From Avena insularis (taxonomy: Eukaryota > Streptophyta > Magnoliopsida > Poales > Poaceae): DNA of 64,000 nucleotides. The DNA is taken from NCBI GenBank assembly GCA_023614405.1, contig CM042688.1:377009331-377073330 (forward strand), in the 5' to 3' direction. Of the stretch, positions 12,560 to 24,284 are shown piece after piece; positions within the stretch are counted from its first letter, which is position 1, and each line of letters opens with the position of its first letter. Both the position numbers and the translations under genes were made by a program. The notes below the pieces were generated by a model. The model worked only from the letters and a program-made list of their open reading frames with translations. It ran no database searches and had not been told where the DNA came from.

Positions 12560-13950
12560 TGATGACCCACAAGTATAGGGGATCGCAACAGTCTTCGAGG
12601 GAAGTAAAACCCAATTTATTGATTCGACACAAGGGGAGCCAAAGAATATTTATAAGCCTTAACAACTGAGTTGTCAATTCAGCTGCACCTGGAAACAATC
12701 TTGCTCATAGCAGTTTATCAGTAGCAACAGTTTTGTAGTAGCAATAGCAAAGTAATAGCAGTAGTAAAACTAAATACAATAGTATCAATAGCAGTAGACA
12801 GTAGGATTAAAGCGCGGTAGGCATACAGATGGATGGACGGGCGTTGCATGGACAAGACAATTCATATAGCAATCAAGACATAGGGCATTTGCAGATAAAT
12901 AAGGTAAAGCATCCAAGTACTAGATAATCATAGGCATGTGTTCCATATATAGTCATACGAGCTCGCAATGAGAACTTTCACAACATCTTTTGTTCTGCCA
13001 GCCCATTTGCAGCGGGGCCTCAAGGGAACTACTAGCAATTAAGGTGCTCCTTTTAATAGAGCATCGGAGCAAAGCATTAACACTCCATGAACACATGTGA
13101 TCCTCACATCAAAGCCATCCCCTCTGGTTATCCCGATTATTGTCACTTCGGGGCCTTTGGTTCCGGACAACAATATGTGTATACAACTTGTAGGTAAGAT
13201 CACAAACAATACTATCATCATGCATCAATAACATGTTCAGATCTAAAATCATGGCACTCGGGCCCTAGTGACAAGAATTAAGCATAACAAGTTGGAACAA
13301 AGTCAAAAAGCACTAATAATAGATAGTAGGCACCATGCCCTAACAATCTGATGCCATTACATGAACGATCTCATCCAATCCCTACCATCCCCATAGCCTA
13401 CAACGGGGATTAATCACTCATGGATGGGGGAATCATGGACGTTCGATGGAGAAGCGATGGTGATGATGATGGCGATGATCTCCTCCAATTACCCATCCCG
13501 GCAGGGTGCCAGAACGGAGTTTCTGGTTCCGATTCATGGAATCTGGTGGTGGCGGCGTAGTGGAACTCTATCTGGAAAAACATCGAAAACCCCTTGGTTT
13601 TTAGGTCAAGAGGCATCTTATAGGCGAAGAGGGAGCCCGATGAGGTGACCAAGGTGGCCACACCACCCCCAGGCACGGCTTGGGCTGGCCCGCGCAGCCA
13701 GGTGGTGTGGGCCCCTCGTGGCCCTCCTCCGTCTCGTCTTCTGGCTCCGTGAATCTTCTGGTGAAAAAGGATTTTTGGCATATTTTCTAGGATTTTTCCT
13801 GATAGTTGATTTTCTACACAAAAACTAAACACCAAGGTAATTCTGCTGAAAACAGCGTCAGTCCATGTTAGTTGTATCCAAATCACACAAGTTTAGAGGA
13901 GAAACAATAGCAAAAGTGTTCGGGAAAGTAGATACGTTTTGGACGTATCA
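12560..13950 (-). repeat. 3' LTR of E2
   Basis: A 1391-bp LTR. On its own strand it begins TGATACGTCCAAAACGTATC and ends GGGTCATCA. A purine tract abuts it at 13951-13966. Confidence 0.92.
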
Positions 13951-16255
13951 ACTCCCCCCAAGCTTAGCTTATTGCTTGTCCTCAAGCAATTCAGTTGAAA
14001 ACTGAGTTTGATAAAAGAGCTTTCATAAACACATTTGCTTCATAATATGTATATATTCTCAGCATATGATCAAATACTTAATCAATTCATAATAAAGAGT
14101 ATGCAAATAAGTTTACTTAATGGTCATTGCAAACTATGAAGATATTCCAACTCAAAAATAGTAAGCAGCATGAAACATAAACATAAGTGACATTGCAATG
14201 CTCATAAAACGGTATGATAGAGTGGTATCTCACTTTCCTTTGATTGTAGAGCAAACATAAATGCCAAGGCACCTCTGAAGTTCAAGTGAAGACTAGAAGT
14301 AAAGATATCAAAGATACAAGCATCAAAGTCATGACACAATTAACCAAGTTTTGAGACAAGCACATTACACTAAGAATGACAACTATGCTCTCAAGAAAGT
14401 GCTCATGGAATAAGTGGTGACTCAACAAGGAAGTGAAAATGTTTTGAAAAGTTTGAAAGGCTTCCAAATGCTGAAAGTATGGTACTCATTAGCTTTGAGC
14501 TCTCATTGCCCTTATCATAAGCATCTTTAAATGGTTAAGGTGAAAGTGAGGTCCAATACGAGTTATATGCTTGACATACCATAAACTGGAAATCTCATGT
14601 CCCTTGAGTACGAGGGCCGCTCCTCATGCTACTCAACTTTAGTTACCGGTAAGTTCATAGTAAATACATGCATATCATAGAGAACCGCCAACGGGGTACC
14701 CCTTACTCGATAATACAGAAGAATCCCCATATCAAAATGACAAGGCAAGCAGACAATGAGCATCTCAGCAATCTTCTTATTTACCATGGGAAAATGGTTC
14801 TTTTTCTCTCTTTCCTATTTTCTCATCTCTTTTTTTCTTTTTCTCAATAACTATCTCTCTCTTTTTTTATAAGAAGAATGCTTCATAGATTGCTCATTAT
14901 GGTTACGCTGCAGGTTTCCACCATGATTAGCCATGGATTAGACTAGCCGCCCAGGCGTTTCTCTAACACACATACATAACTCCATGGACTTACAAGCTCC
15001 CCTTTTATTTCACACCGATGACATCTGTAAACAAAAGAGCATGATATCAACGGGGTATATATTTACAGGTGTTGAAAGCGTCCCCCGTGATGACGGTTCT
15101 CGCTAATCTGACCTATAATTTGCAAGCATATAACTTTCATGGACAGTCACAATAGTTCAGGTTTATTAAGTGCAAGAAATAAAGTGTGCCATCAAGTTCG
15201 TGAGAGCTTTACTAACTAACTTTCTCATAACAAGCAAACATTTTATTCGGAAGAAAACAAGGCATACTAAATATGCACGGAATAGCAAATGATGCTAATA
15301 GGTAGGTATGGTGGACACTTTTGGCAATATTGGTTTTGGGGAGTTGGAAACACGAGTAGAGCTCATACTCAGTCCAAGTGAAGGCTAGCAATAGTAAGGG
15401 AGCAACAAACGAGAGAGCAATAACTGTCATAATCATGCTTGCAACAAAACGGGACTAATTATGGCATGAAAGTGATTCAAGAACCCTGAGGCAAAATAAT
15501 TCATCGAGGCTTAACTGATTGTTTCAGTCATATGCATGCGTGAGCATGTGCCAAGTCAATTCAAGTGAAACATTTAGAGGAGGATACCACGGTGTCATAC
15601 CAAGTTATGAATAGAACAATGCAAGCAAACATTCATATGACATGCTACAAACCATTAGCAAGCTGGAGCTAATCATAAGAAAGCAAGAACTACTAAGCAT
15701 CCATAAATAACATACACCTTACATGAACAAACTAAGCATGCCCACAATGATGAGTATATGTACAAAAATGAAAACAAATAGAGTTCATTACCAGCCTCTT
15801 ACCACACCTCAAGTTATCATTAATCTTCATTATTGCCCTTCACTTGTGTGGCTTGAATAATAACATGAAACCAAATTCCACTGAGGACTACTGAACCCTG
15901 CAATGAACTTCACAAAACCAAAGAAGAACAGAAAATATTTTTGATGTTTTTGATTTTTAGAGGCAAGAACGAAAAGGAAGAACAAGAAAAGTGAAATATT
16001 TTTGGGTTTTTCGAATAATTAAGACAAAGCTAAAAGAAAGAGGCAAACCAAGGAAAAAAGAAAAAGAAGCAAGCAAAGAGAAATAACGAAAATATTTTTG
16101 GTCTTTTTGTGTTTTGGAAAGTAGAAATAAAGCAAGAACGAAGACTAAAAAGAAAACAAAACATGGATATACAAAGTACCGACTGAACATGATATGTAGA
16201 TGAGTGTGATGTCGGTGTACCTCCCCCAAGCTTAGGCTTTTGGCCTAAGTGGGTA
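13951..16255 (-). other. E2 non-coding 3' internal region
   Basis: No protein is recognised. It contains a T-rich tract (about 14795-14870), the conserved GAACCGCCAACGGGGTACCC block, and an internal purine tract plus hairpin near 16220-16249. AT-rich repeats with spaced AAATATTTTTG motifs lie at 15925-16110. The counterparts in E3 are 58632-60907. Confidence 0.6.
16231..16249. other. Conserved hairpin beside internal purine tract of E2
   Basis: CTTAGGCTTTTGGCCTAAG can fold with a 7-bp stem. It directly follows CTCCCCCAAG, the complement of a polypurine tract. The same arrangement occurs in E3 at 58638-58669. Confidence 0.6.
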
Positions 16256-17359
16256 TCAATCCCAAGCTGGCCAAGATGGAGCGCCTCCATAATATGGCGA
16301 GGAAGTGCCTTCATCCTGATACGAACTCGAGGACGCCCTAGTGTAGTGCGCAGAGTAGTCGTAAGAGGGCACATCCCCCTGGTGCTGCCCGTGGAAACCA
16401 AGCAAGCGGAGCTGCTCGTCCACCTCCTCCTTGGAACGCGACCATGGCATCCTGCAAATACTGAACAAAGTGGACTATGGCAAAGGAATTTCCCTCTCGT
16501 CTCCGTCAGTAAACAACATCATGTAAAATAAATTCTCGGTACTAGAGTCAGAAGTAACAAAATGATGTGTTTTCATAGCAGCAAGATCAAGCCTTTGTGG
16601 TGTCAACATAGTGTCATTAGGATCAACAGAAAGTTCTAAGGCAGCAATCATGCGGGAGGCAATGATTCCCCCATAAATGGGTCATCTAGCAGCTAAGCGA
16701 CGGGCAATGAGAGAACCCAGATTATACTTGGTATCATTATTAAGTGCAGCAGCAAGAAAGGCTAAATGATAATTAGAAATATTACTAGTGTTCTCCCTAC
16801 CAAGAATGCTAGTGGCAAGATAATAAGCGAAATATCTAATAGATGGGAGTTGAATGTTCCTTATCTTCCCACGTTGAGCTATGCGGTCATCATCATTTGT
16901 CACACTTCGGTAGAGCTCCAGCAAATCAGCGGGTCGACCTTGGATCTTCTTCACTGTTCTAGTCATGCCTATACCTATAATGCTGCAAAATCTTTCCAAT
17001 GGCATGGTAATAGGCATACTATAAATTTTGAACGAAACAGTTGACCGATAAGGGGTGTTGGTGAAAATGAAACTTTCAATGAAAGTTTTGGTGAGCACGG
17101 CATATTGCTCACTCTCATCTTCCATGTAAGTGGTCAGACCAACCCTCTGAACTAGTAGTAAGAAATCATCGAGGATCCCTGCAGCTTGCAAAAAAGTAAA
17201 ACAAGTGAAGGTAGATGGGTGAGCATATCCTTCATTGCCAAAGCGTGGTGCAATAAGATCTTCATTATATGATGGCCTAAATTGAGAAGCTGATCTCGAA
17301 GGCCTTGCCCTCCTAGGTGTGTCCCTCTCAAATACTTCTCCAAAAGTGTGGTTGTTCAT
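16256..17359 (-). pseudogene. E2 env-position ORF (Athila-ORF-like protein), broken
   Basis: The start is ATG 17359 (MNNHTFGEVFERD), eleven bases after a splice-acceptor-like AAATTTCAG. A conserved plant-retrotransposon protein of unknown activity follows (FLQAAGILDDFLLL, IQGRPADLLELYR, IRYFAYYLATSILGREN). A stop at 16682 falls where E3 reads on into GPIYGGIIVSR; the same frame resumes later and ends SWPAWD at 16256. I see no signal peptide or convincing membrane segment, so an envelope function is not supported despite its position. It resembles the family annotated as ATHILA ORF-1 or putative plant transposon protein; this is from memory of the family. Confidence 0.7.
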
Positions 17360-18217
17360 CTCTTCTATTCTGAAATTTAAGCATCCATCATACAAGTGAT
17401 TGCAAAGTGAATACATAATGAAAGGAACTACTCATAGGGACTTGTAAGAGGCCTAAACATGCATCAAAACAATTTCTCTAAGCATTGAACAAGCTCTCAA
17501 GATCACATAACCTGTCACCTACAGTAGCAAAATACTCAAGATATAATCCACTAAACACAAATCTACTTGGACAAGTGGAGGAGTCACATACCAGAGAACA
17601 AATGCTCCCAATTTCAGCAGCAAAGATGGAATGAGCAAGGAGATCGAAAAATCGCAAGCAAGAACAGCAAGAACACGAGTTTGAGTAATGAACTGGTGTT
17701 TTCTTGGGAGAGAGAAAGAAGTGGCAAGTGAGAGAGTAAGTGGAGGGCCAGGGGTGGCCCACACCATGGCCAGGCGCGCCCCTGGTGTGGTCGTGCCACC
17801 AGGTGGTGTGCCTGCCTGGTGGGGCCCCTAGGTCACTCCGGGTACTTCTCTGCCTGTTTTTTCACGTAAAAATTTAATATGATTTTTCCGGAATTTTTCA
17901 AGACACTTTATTTTTTTTAGCAATTTTCAGGTATTGATAAATAATTTCTACCATAAAGATGTTTTTAGAATGATGCAAATAACAAAACAAAACTAAAACT
18001 TCAGAAGTTCTAAGACACTCTAATATGCAAGCAACTAGCAATAGAAAAGTAGACTAAGTGAAAACATAAAATTAAAATGGATAAACTAAAAGTAAGCAAA
18101 GATAATCATGGTGAAAACATTGTTTTGTTCATTAAAATCCCTTTGTTAACAAGGTTGATCAGGTCTTGTTACAAAAACAATTTTATATGAAACAAAACTT
18201 TGTATTCCACTAAATGA
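17360..18217 (-). other. E2 spacer between protease and env-position ORF
   Basis: Non-coding. On the minus strand it holds a C/T-rich stretch with ACTTCTTTCTCTCTCCC near 17700-17720 and a CTGGTATGTG donor-like site near 17590. It ends at the AAATTTCAG acceptor-like site. E3 has the same layout at 56667-57518. It could be a leader with an intron for the downstream ORF. Confidence 0.45.
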
Positions 18218-20890
18218 TTATGCTACCTCAACCTTGATAGCAATGGTCCCAATCATAATAGTTTCATATTTTTCTCTTGGTATGGGACAATATGTTTCTC
18301 CAACTTGAATGACCTCAATATTTTCAATTGAATTTAAGCCATAATTCCTATCAATCTTATTGGGGAAATAGATAATATGCTCCTTATCATTAACATTAAA
18401 AGTTACCTTTCCTTGATTGCAATTAATAACAGCTCCTGCAGTATTAAGAAAAGGTCTCCTAAGAATAATAGACATATTGTCATATTCAGGCATTTCAAGC
18501 ACAACAAAGTCAGTTAATATCAAGCAATTATGAGACACTTGAATAGGTACATCTTCACATATACCAACAGGAATAGTAGTAGATTTATCAGCCATTTGCA
18601 AAGATATATCAGTTGGTATTAATTTCTCCAATTGAAGTCTCTTGTAGAGAGAAAAAGGCATAACACTAACTCCTCCTCCTAAATCACACAAAGCGGTTCT
18701 AACATAATTATTTTTAATAGAACATGAAATAGTTGGAATCCCTGGGTCTCCAAGTTTCTTTGGAACCTTACCAATAAAGGAATAATTAGCAAGCAAAGTA
18801 GAAATTTCCTCATTAGTGATCTTACTTTTATTAGAGACAATATCCTTCATATACTTTGAATAAGGAGGTAATTTAATAGCATCAGATAAAGGAATTTGCA
18901 AAAATAAAGGTTTCATCCACTCGCAAAACTTATTATAGTGTTCGTCTTCCATTGACTTGTGTTTCTTATCAGGGAAAGGCATAGGTTTTTGGACCCAAGG
19001 ATCTCTTTCACTACCATGTTTCTTAGCAACAAAATCTTCCTTAGTGTATTTAGTATTCTTAGTGTGTCTTTCAGGTTCTTCTTCCACTTTTTCTTTATCA
19101 GGAGCATCATTTTCCTCATTACCACTTTCAGTTTCAGCATCAGAGACAGATATACTATTAGGATCTTTAGCAGGTTCAGAAGATTCTACAGCTGTTTTAT
19201 GTTTTTTTCCTTTTCTTAGGAGAAGTACCACTATTTTTGATTTGTTGAGATTCCTGCTCAATTCTTTTAGGATGCCCCTCAGGATATAGAGGATCCTAGG
19301 TGGCAGCACCACTTCTAGTTCTAATTTCATAAGCTTGTTTTTCCTTAGAAGCATTAACTAGCAAATATTTTTGTACCTTAATAAGCTAATCAATTTGAGT
19401 TTGAACCATTTGGAAATGTTTAACAAGCATTTTAACATCATTAGAGGTTCTTTCCACAATATCCCTTAACTCAATAATAGCTCTAGAGTTTTCCATTAGA
19501 TGATTTTGCACCCTTTTATTAAAATTATCTTGCTTAACAATAAAAACATCAAATTCTTCCAAGCATTGATCAGGAGGTTTAGAATAAGGAATATCACCTT
19601 CATCAAAATGTTGGAGAGAGTGTACCTCTATAGTGGATGAGTGGGAGATTGGCTTACATAATTCTTCAATAGGAGGTAAATTCTTCACATCTTTAGATTT
19701 AATACCCTTCCCTTAAGACATTTCTTAGTTTCCTTCATCACTTCATCATTTAGTTCAATCACTCCTCTCTTATTTGGTGTTGGTGTTGGCTCAGGCACAG
19801 TTAACTCAGGTGTAGTTTTCTCAGGCGTAGTTGGCTCAGGTGGAGTCCAGTCATCATAATTCTTGCTTATTTTAGCCATTAATTCCTCAGCTTCCTTGGG
19901 AGTTCTATTTCCGAAAACACAATCATCACAACTATCCAGGTATGTCCTAGATTCTTCAGTTAGTCCATTATAATATTTATCAAGAAGCTCATTTTTAGGT
20001 AATGGACATCCAGCCTGTGCATGAATCAAAGCACAAAACCTTGCCCATGATTCAAGCAATATCTCTTTTTCTCCCTGTTTAAAATCAAAAAGTTCCTGCA
20101 AAATGGCAGGTCTAGCACCAGGAGCAAAATATTTCTGAAGGAATGTACTAATCAAGCAATCAGGGCTATCAATAGATCCAGGAGGTAAATTATTAAACCA
20201 AGCCTTAGCTTCTCCTTTCAGTGAAAAAGGGAAAAATTTAGCAACAAAGTAGGTGCGCATCTTAATATCATCAGAAAACAGGCCACTCATGGTAGAAAGC
20301 TTAGTCATATGTGCTACATCACTTTCATTCTTAGTCCCACAAAAAGGTTATTTCTCAATAATAGTTATGTAAGATAAATCAAGAGAGAAATCATAATCCT
20401 TATCTTTAATGTTTATGGGAGATGTAGCAAACTTATCATTAGGGGATAATTTGGGTTTTATAGTACGCCTCTCAAGGAGACTCTTAATAGCACTTTTACC
20501 ATGAGTATTTTGACATTCTTTAATAAATTCATCATTCATTTCTATATATCCGTCTTCAATATCATAGCTCTCTATAGACTCAGGTGAACTGACAGGTGTA
20601 GTAGTATCTTCATTAGGAGTTTTAGTATTTCCAGCTATAGTTCTAGCAATTATAGCATCTAGGAAAGGACCTAATGAACCACTCTTATCAAGAACAGTAG
20701 AAGCAACATCATAAGTATCAGAAGTTTCAGATTCAGCAGTAGTAACAGTATGTGTAGCATGTGTATGTGGTGGTGTAAGGAGCTTACTCATCACAGATGG
20801 TGAATCAAGAGCAACAGATGTGTTCAGAACTGTACCTCTCCTTGTAGTGGATGGTAATATAGGAACCTTTCCATCACGAGACTTACCCAT
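18218..20890 (-). pseudogene. E2 gag-protease gene, several stops and frameshifts
   Basis: It starts at ATG 20890 (MGKSRDGKVPILPS). The gag core is at 19685-20308 (FPFSLKGEAKAWFNNLPPGS). The protease lies in 18218-19354, with DLGGGVSVMP where E1 and E3 have DLGAGVSVMP, so a residue in the active-site loop is changed. A stop at 20347 replaces the Glu codon of EKEPFCGT. Frameshifts lie near 19700 and 19360-19390. No polymerase follows. The product would be a gag-protease polyprotein; this copy is inactive. Confidence 0.83.
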
Positions 20891-20950
20891 GATGAATGGA
20901 GGGCAACGAACAATAGTGATTTCAAGTGAACTTGATAAATAGAGCTATGC

Positions 20951-20968
20951 TCCCCAGCAACGACGCTA
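20951..20968 (-). other. E2 primer-binding site, decayed
   Basis: The minus strand reads TAGCGTCGTTGCTGGGGA, which is the tRNA-Asp-type site of E3 with three substitutions. Confidence 0.7.
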
Positions 20969-20979
20969 GAAAGTAGTCT

Positions 20980-22369
20980 GGATGACCCACAAGTATAGGG
21001 GATCGCAACAGTCTTCGAGGAAAGTAAAACCCAATTTATTGATTCGACACAAGGGGAGCCAAAGAATATTTATAAGCCTTAACAACTGAGTTGTCAATTC
21101 AGCTGCACCTGGAAACAATCTTGCTCACAATAGTTTATCAGTAGCAACCGTTTTGTAGTTGCAATAGCAAAGTAATAGCAGTAGTAAAAGTAAAGACAGT
21201 AGTATCAATTGCAGTAGATAGTAGGATTAAAGCGTGATAGGCATAAGGATGGATGGACGGGCGTTGCATGGACAAGACAATTCATATAGCAATCAAGACA
21301 TAGGGCATTTGCAGATAAATAAGGTAAAGCATCCAAGTACTAGATAATCATAGGCATGTGTTCCATATATAGTCATACGTGCTCGCAATGAGAACTTGCA
21401 CAACATCTTTTGTCCTGCCAGCCCGTTTAGAGCGGGGCCTCAAGGGAACTACTGGTAATTAAGGTGCTCCTTTTAATAGAGCACAAGAGCAAAGCATTAA
21501 CACTCTGTAAACACATGTGATCCTCACATCAAAGTCATCCCCTCCGGTTATCCCGATTATTGTCACTTCGGGGCCTTTGGTTCTGGACAATTATATGTGT
21601 ATACAACTTGTAGGTAAGATCACAAACAATACTATCATCATGAATCAATAACATGTTCAGATCTGAAATCATGGCACTCGGGCCCTAGTGACAAGCATTA
21701 AGCATAACAAGTTGCAACAAAGTCAAAAAGCACTAATAATAGATACTAGGCACCATGCCCAAACAATCTGATGCCATTACATGAACAATCTCATCCAATC
21801 CCTACCATCCCCATAGCCTACAGCGGGAGATTACTCACTCATAGATGGGGGAATATGGATGGTCGATGGAGAAGCGATGGTGATGATGATAGCAATGATC
21901 TCCTCCAATTCCCCGTCCAGGCAGGGTGTTAGAACGGAGTTTCTGGTTCCGATTCGCGGAATCTGGTGGTGGTGGCGTAGCGGAACTCTATCTGGAAAAA
22001 TGTCGAAAACCCTCTTGGTTTTTAGGTGAAGAGGCATCTTATAGGCGAAGAGAGAGGCCGAGGGGGTGACCGAGGCGACCACACCACCCCCAGGCGCAGC
22101 CTGGGCTGGCCCGCGTGGCCAGGTGGTGTGGGCCCCTCGTGTCCCTCCTCCGTCTCGTCTTCTGGCTCCGTGAATCTTCTGGTGAAATAGGATTTTGGGC
22201 ATATTTTTCGGGATTTTTCCTGATAGTTGATTTTCTGCACAAAAACTAAACACCAAGGTAATTATGCTGAAAATAGCGTCAGTCCGTATTAGTTGTATCC
22301 AACACACAAGTTTAGATGAGAAACAATAGCAAAAGTGTTCGGGAAAGTAGATATGTTTTGGACGTATCA
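20980..22369 (-). repeat. 5' LTR of E2
   Basis: A 1390-bp LTR, nearly the same length as 12560-13950. Its terminal CA has become CC (G instead of T at 20980 on the plus strand). AGGCT follows at 22370. Confidence 0.9.
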
Positions 22370-22651
22370 AGGCTCACCATCATCCATTTCACCATCTTCT
22401 TGTTCATCATCCCCCACTATACTTTGTTGTTTGCCATGATTGCTCCAACATTCGTACCCCATCGTAAATCCCCTTGTGATCAAGTGTGCCTAGATCCTAG
22501 AAATGTCTTTACAACATATCTCCTTTTTACAGTCCAAATATAGGCAACTGACCCACTAGTCATTCCTACGATCCCTATCTTCTTCAGCAGCTTCTAAGAA
22601 ACCTGCAAGGCCATTGTTGAATGCCTCAGATCCACGATTCTGGTGGGACAT

Positions 22652-22970
22652 CCCCTGTCACTCCATCTGCAAAATAAGGCACCTCAAAATTTACATATGG
22701 TTCCAAGAAAAATCAGGGCAAAAACAAAAGTACGGAAACAAAATCAAAGAAAACAAAGCCCAGACCACCCGGGTGGATACAGGGACGCTCCGTATGTGCG
22801 GAATTCTGAATAATTCTAGCGTCTCTCCAAAATTCGACCACTAAAGACTCTGTCCCGCGTCTCCCTTTCCCCCAACGGCCTCATTTCACTCTCCTTATGA
22901 TCCCTCCATGCCCCGCACTTTCAAATCGCCCCCAAATCGGCCCCGCCAAGGTCAGATTCACCGTCGTTCC
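22652..22970. other. CACTA spacer between divergent TNP2 and coiled-coil gene
   Basis: 319 bases between two divergent start codons, so probably a shared promoter region. The half nearer the plus-strand gene is C-rich (CCCCGCACTTTCAAATCGCCCC), like a grass 5' leader. No clear TATA box was seen. Confidence 0.4.
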
Positions 22971-23716
22971 ATGGCATTGGTGAATACAAATGAGGACAGT
23001 GAGGGCAACGTCGAGATCTATAACTCGTCGTCCGAGGAGGTACACTTTCCCGGATTCAATTAGTTTGCGGTAATGCCCATGGCATTGTCATTTTCTCGAT
23101 TCAATTTCTTTTGCTGGATTTCTAGGAATGGACATGTGGTTGCGGTTTACAGGGTGGATGTATCTAGTATCACCTTGTTCTAGATAACAAATTGAATTTT
23201 TTGAAAGATTTAGAGTCTACAATGGAAGCAATGAGGAAAACATATGAAGATAGGAGGAAGTCAAAGGAGAATCTTGAAATAGCTATCGAGGCAAACCGAA
23301 AGATTGAGGAAGCAATGAGGAAGGCCATAGAAAATGCAGAGATAGTGCATGAGGCTAAACATAAGAGTGAGGAAGCAATGAATAAGGACGAAGAAAAAGA
23401 AGAGATAGCACAGGAGGCAAAACAGAAGACTGAGGAAGCAATGAAGAAGGCCGAAGAAAAAGAATAGATATCACAAGAGGCAACTCGGAACATGAAGGAA
23501 GCGATGGAGAAAATATGTGAAGAAAAAATGCGGATGGAACTTCAATTTGCGGATATCCTCGATGAGCACAAGAAGGACGCCGATGATTCTAGGATAAAGA
23601 TAAAAAGATATGCTCTCGAAAAGGAAAGATGTCTACAATACTCTTTCGGTGCTATTGTTATCCTAGTTGGGGTCTTAATCGCAATGTTAGGATTAGTCAG
23701 ATGCGCGATGAGGTAG
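22971..23716 (+). pseudogene. Two-exon coiled-coil, tail-anchored protein gene carried by the CACTA
   Basis: Exon 1 is 22971-23039 (MALVNTNEDSEGN..., 23 codons, ending GAG before GTACAC). Exon 2 is 23168-23716, beginning after TATCTAG with YHLVLDNKLNFLKDLEST; the phase is preserved. Exon 2 encodes a long Glu/Lys/Ala-rich coiled coil containing four tandem 21-residue units, three heptads each. It ends in a C-terminal hydrophobic segment (FGAIVILVGVLIAMLGLV) followed by RCAMR, as in a tail-anchored membrane protein. One in-frame TAG at 23465 sits where the fourth unit should begin with Glu. I do not recognise the family. It may be a host gene captured by the CACTA, or an accessory transposon gene. 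The membrane anchor argues against a DNA-binding TnpA-like role. Confidence 0.6.
23276..23527 (+). repeat. Four 63-bp tandem units encoding 21-residue heptad repeats
   Basis: Units begin at 23276, 23339, 23402 and 23465. Each reads E-I-x-x-E-A-x-x-K/R-x-x-E-A-M-x-K with Glu-rich ends, except the fourth, whose first codon is TAG. The exact 63-bp period keeps the coiled-coil phase. Confidence 0.8.
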
Positions 23717-24284
23717 TCAATCTGATTCTCTATATAGTTGAGGCCCAACAGAATAATTCAATTAAGTGTGGTGTATGGACAGTGTACATAAATCCAATTA
23801 TGTGTATTTGAAAAGGGAGAAATACGTACCTTCTGCAAATGAGGATGAGACGGGGTTTTCCAGACACCTCGGATCGCCAGCAACAAGTGCTGGTTATGTA
23901 CCTGTTGGCCGATGCCGCAGGTTATATAGGCCTGGTTGGCGAGCCCTCAGCCAGGCTATATTTCAGGCTGGCTCCAAAAGTTGTGATCCGGAGAGGGATG
24001 TTATTTTGGGCCGTCTCCTAGACAAATGGAGGCGGTCCCGTATTTCAACCATCTCCAATATTATGATTTATTGAAGCGGGTCAGGTTTTTGAGCTGACGC
24101 TCACACTACTGGAGGCGGTTTGTTATTTTGAACCCCTCCAATCTGGTATTATTAGAGGCAGGTAAATTATTGGTAGTGGTTTTTCCAGAAAATTTGCCCG
24201 TGGAAGTGATCTTTGGAGGTGGTTCGTTTTTTGGGCAAAAACACACTCCGGCCAAGTGTTAGAAAGCTCGATTCTATAGTAGTG
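23717..24284. other. CACTA subterminal region
   Basis: No coding potential is seen. Short direct and inverted motifs with the core GGAGGCGGT or its variants cluster at 24028-24230. The stretch ends with the CACTA terminus at 24284. Confidence 0.55.

Larger units (their letters stand above)
12560..22369 (-). mobile_element. Gypsy LTR retrotransposon E2 (Athila-like, RT-less), complete with TSD
   Basis: LTRs at 12560-13950 and 20980-22369 flank gag-protease and a second, env-position ORF, all on the minus strand. The flanks 12555-12559 and 22370-22374 both read AGGCT. The element lies inside the TNP2 reading frame. I found no polymerase domains. The polypurine tract next to the left LTR is the complement of AAGCTTGGGGGGAG. 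E2 and E3 share LTR start, ORF content and internal purine tract, so they are the same family. Confidence 0.93.
9491..22651 (-). pseudogene. CACTA transposase TNP2, split by Gypsy E2 and by frameshifts
   Basis: This gene encodes the cut-and-paste transposase of CACTA elements. The probable start is the ATG at 22651 (MSHQNRGSEAFNNG). An N-terminal block with HLITRGFTMGYECW follows. The frame runs into E2 at 22374 and resumes at 12559 after the AGGCT duplication (TIVFPSTESGYD). The tnp2 core lies at 11451-12185 (STDGMNPFGNMSTNH), with NDYPALGNSSG at about 11420. Further domains are MKSHDFHIMITQ near 10700, the DUF4218-like segment at 10317-10562 (PFERYMGILKHYMRNR) and the DUF4216-like C-terminus at 9491-9811. 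Several stops and frameshifts separate these blocks. Some could be introns, but the gene cannot be read through as it stands. Confidence 0.85.
1..24284 (-). mobile_element. CACTA (En/Spm) DNA transposon, left end outside window, split by two Gypsy elements
   Basis: The minus strand carries a TNP2-type transposase. The right terminus is placed at 24284, where the plus strand reads TATAGTAGTG, so the element begins CACTACTATA on its own strand. This fits the CACTA terminal motif. Inside that end, short GGAGGCGGT-type motifs recur near 24028, 24112 and 24215, as expected for subterminal repeats. Two Gypsy elements interrupt it (720-9258 and 12560-22369). Each has a perfect 5-bp target duplication, so removing them rejoins the CACTA cleanly. 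The possible 3-bp target GAG at 24285-24287 cannot be tested because the other end lies outside the window. Identity of the superfamily is secure; the exact right border is moderately secure. Confidence 0.8.
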
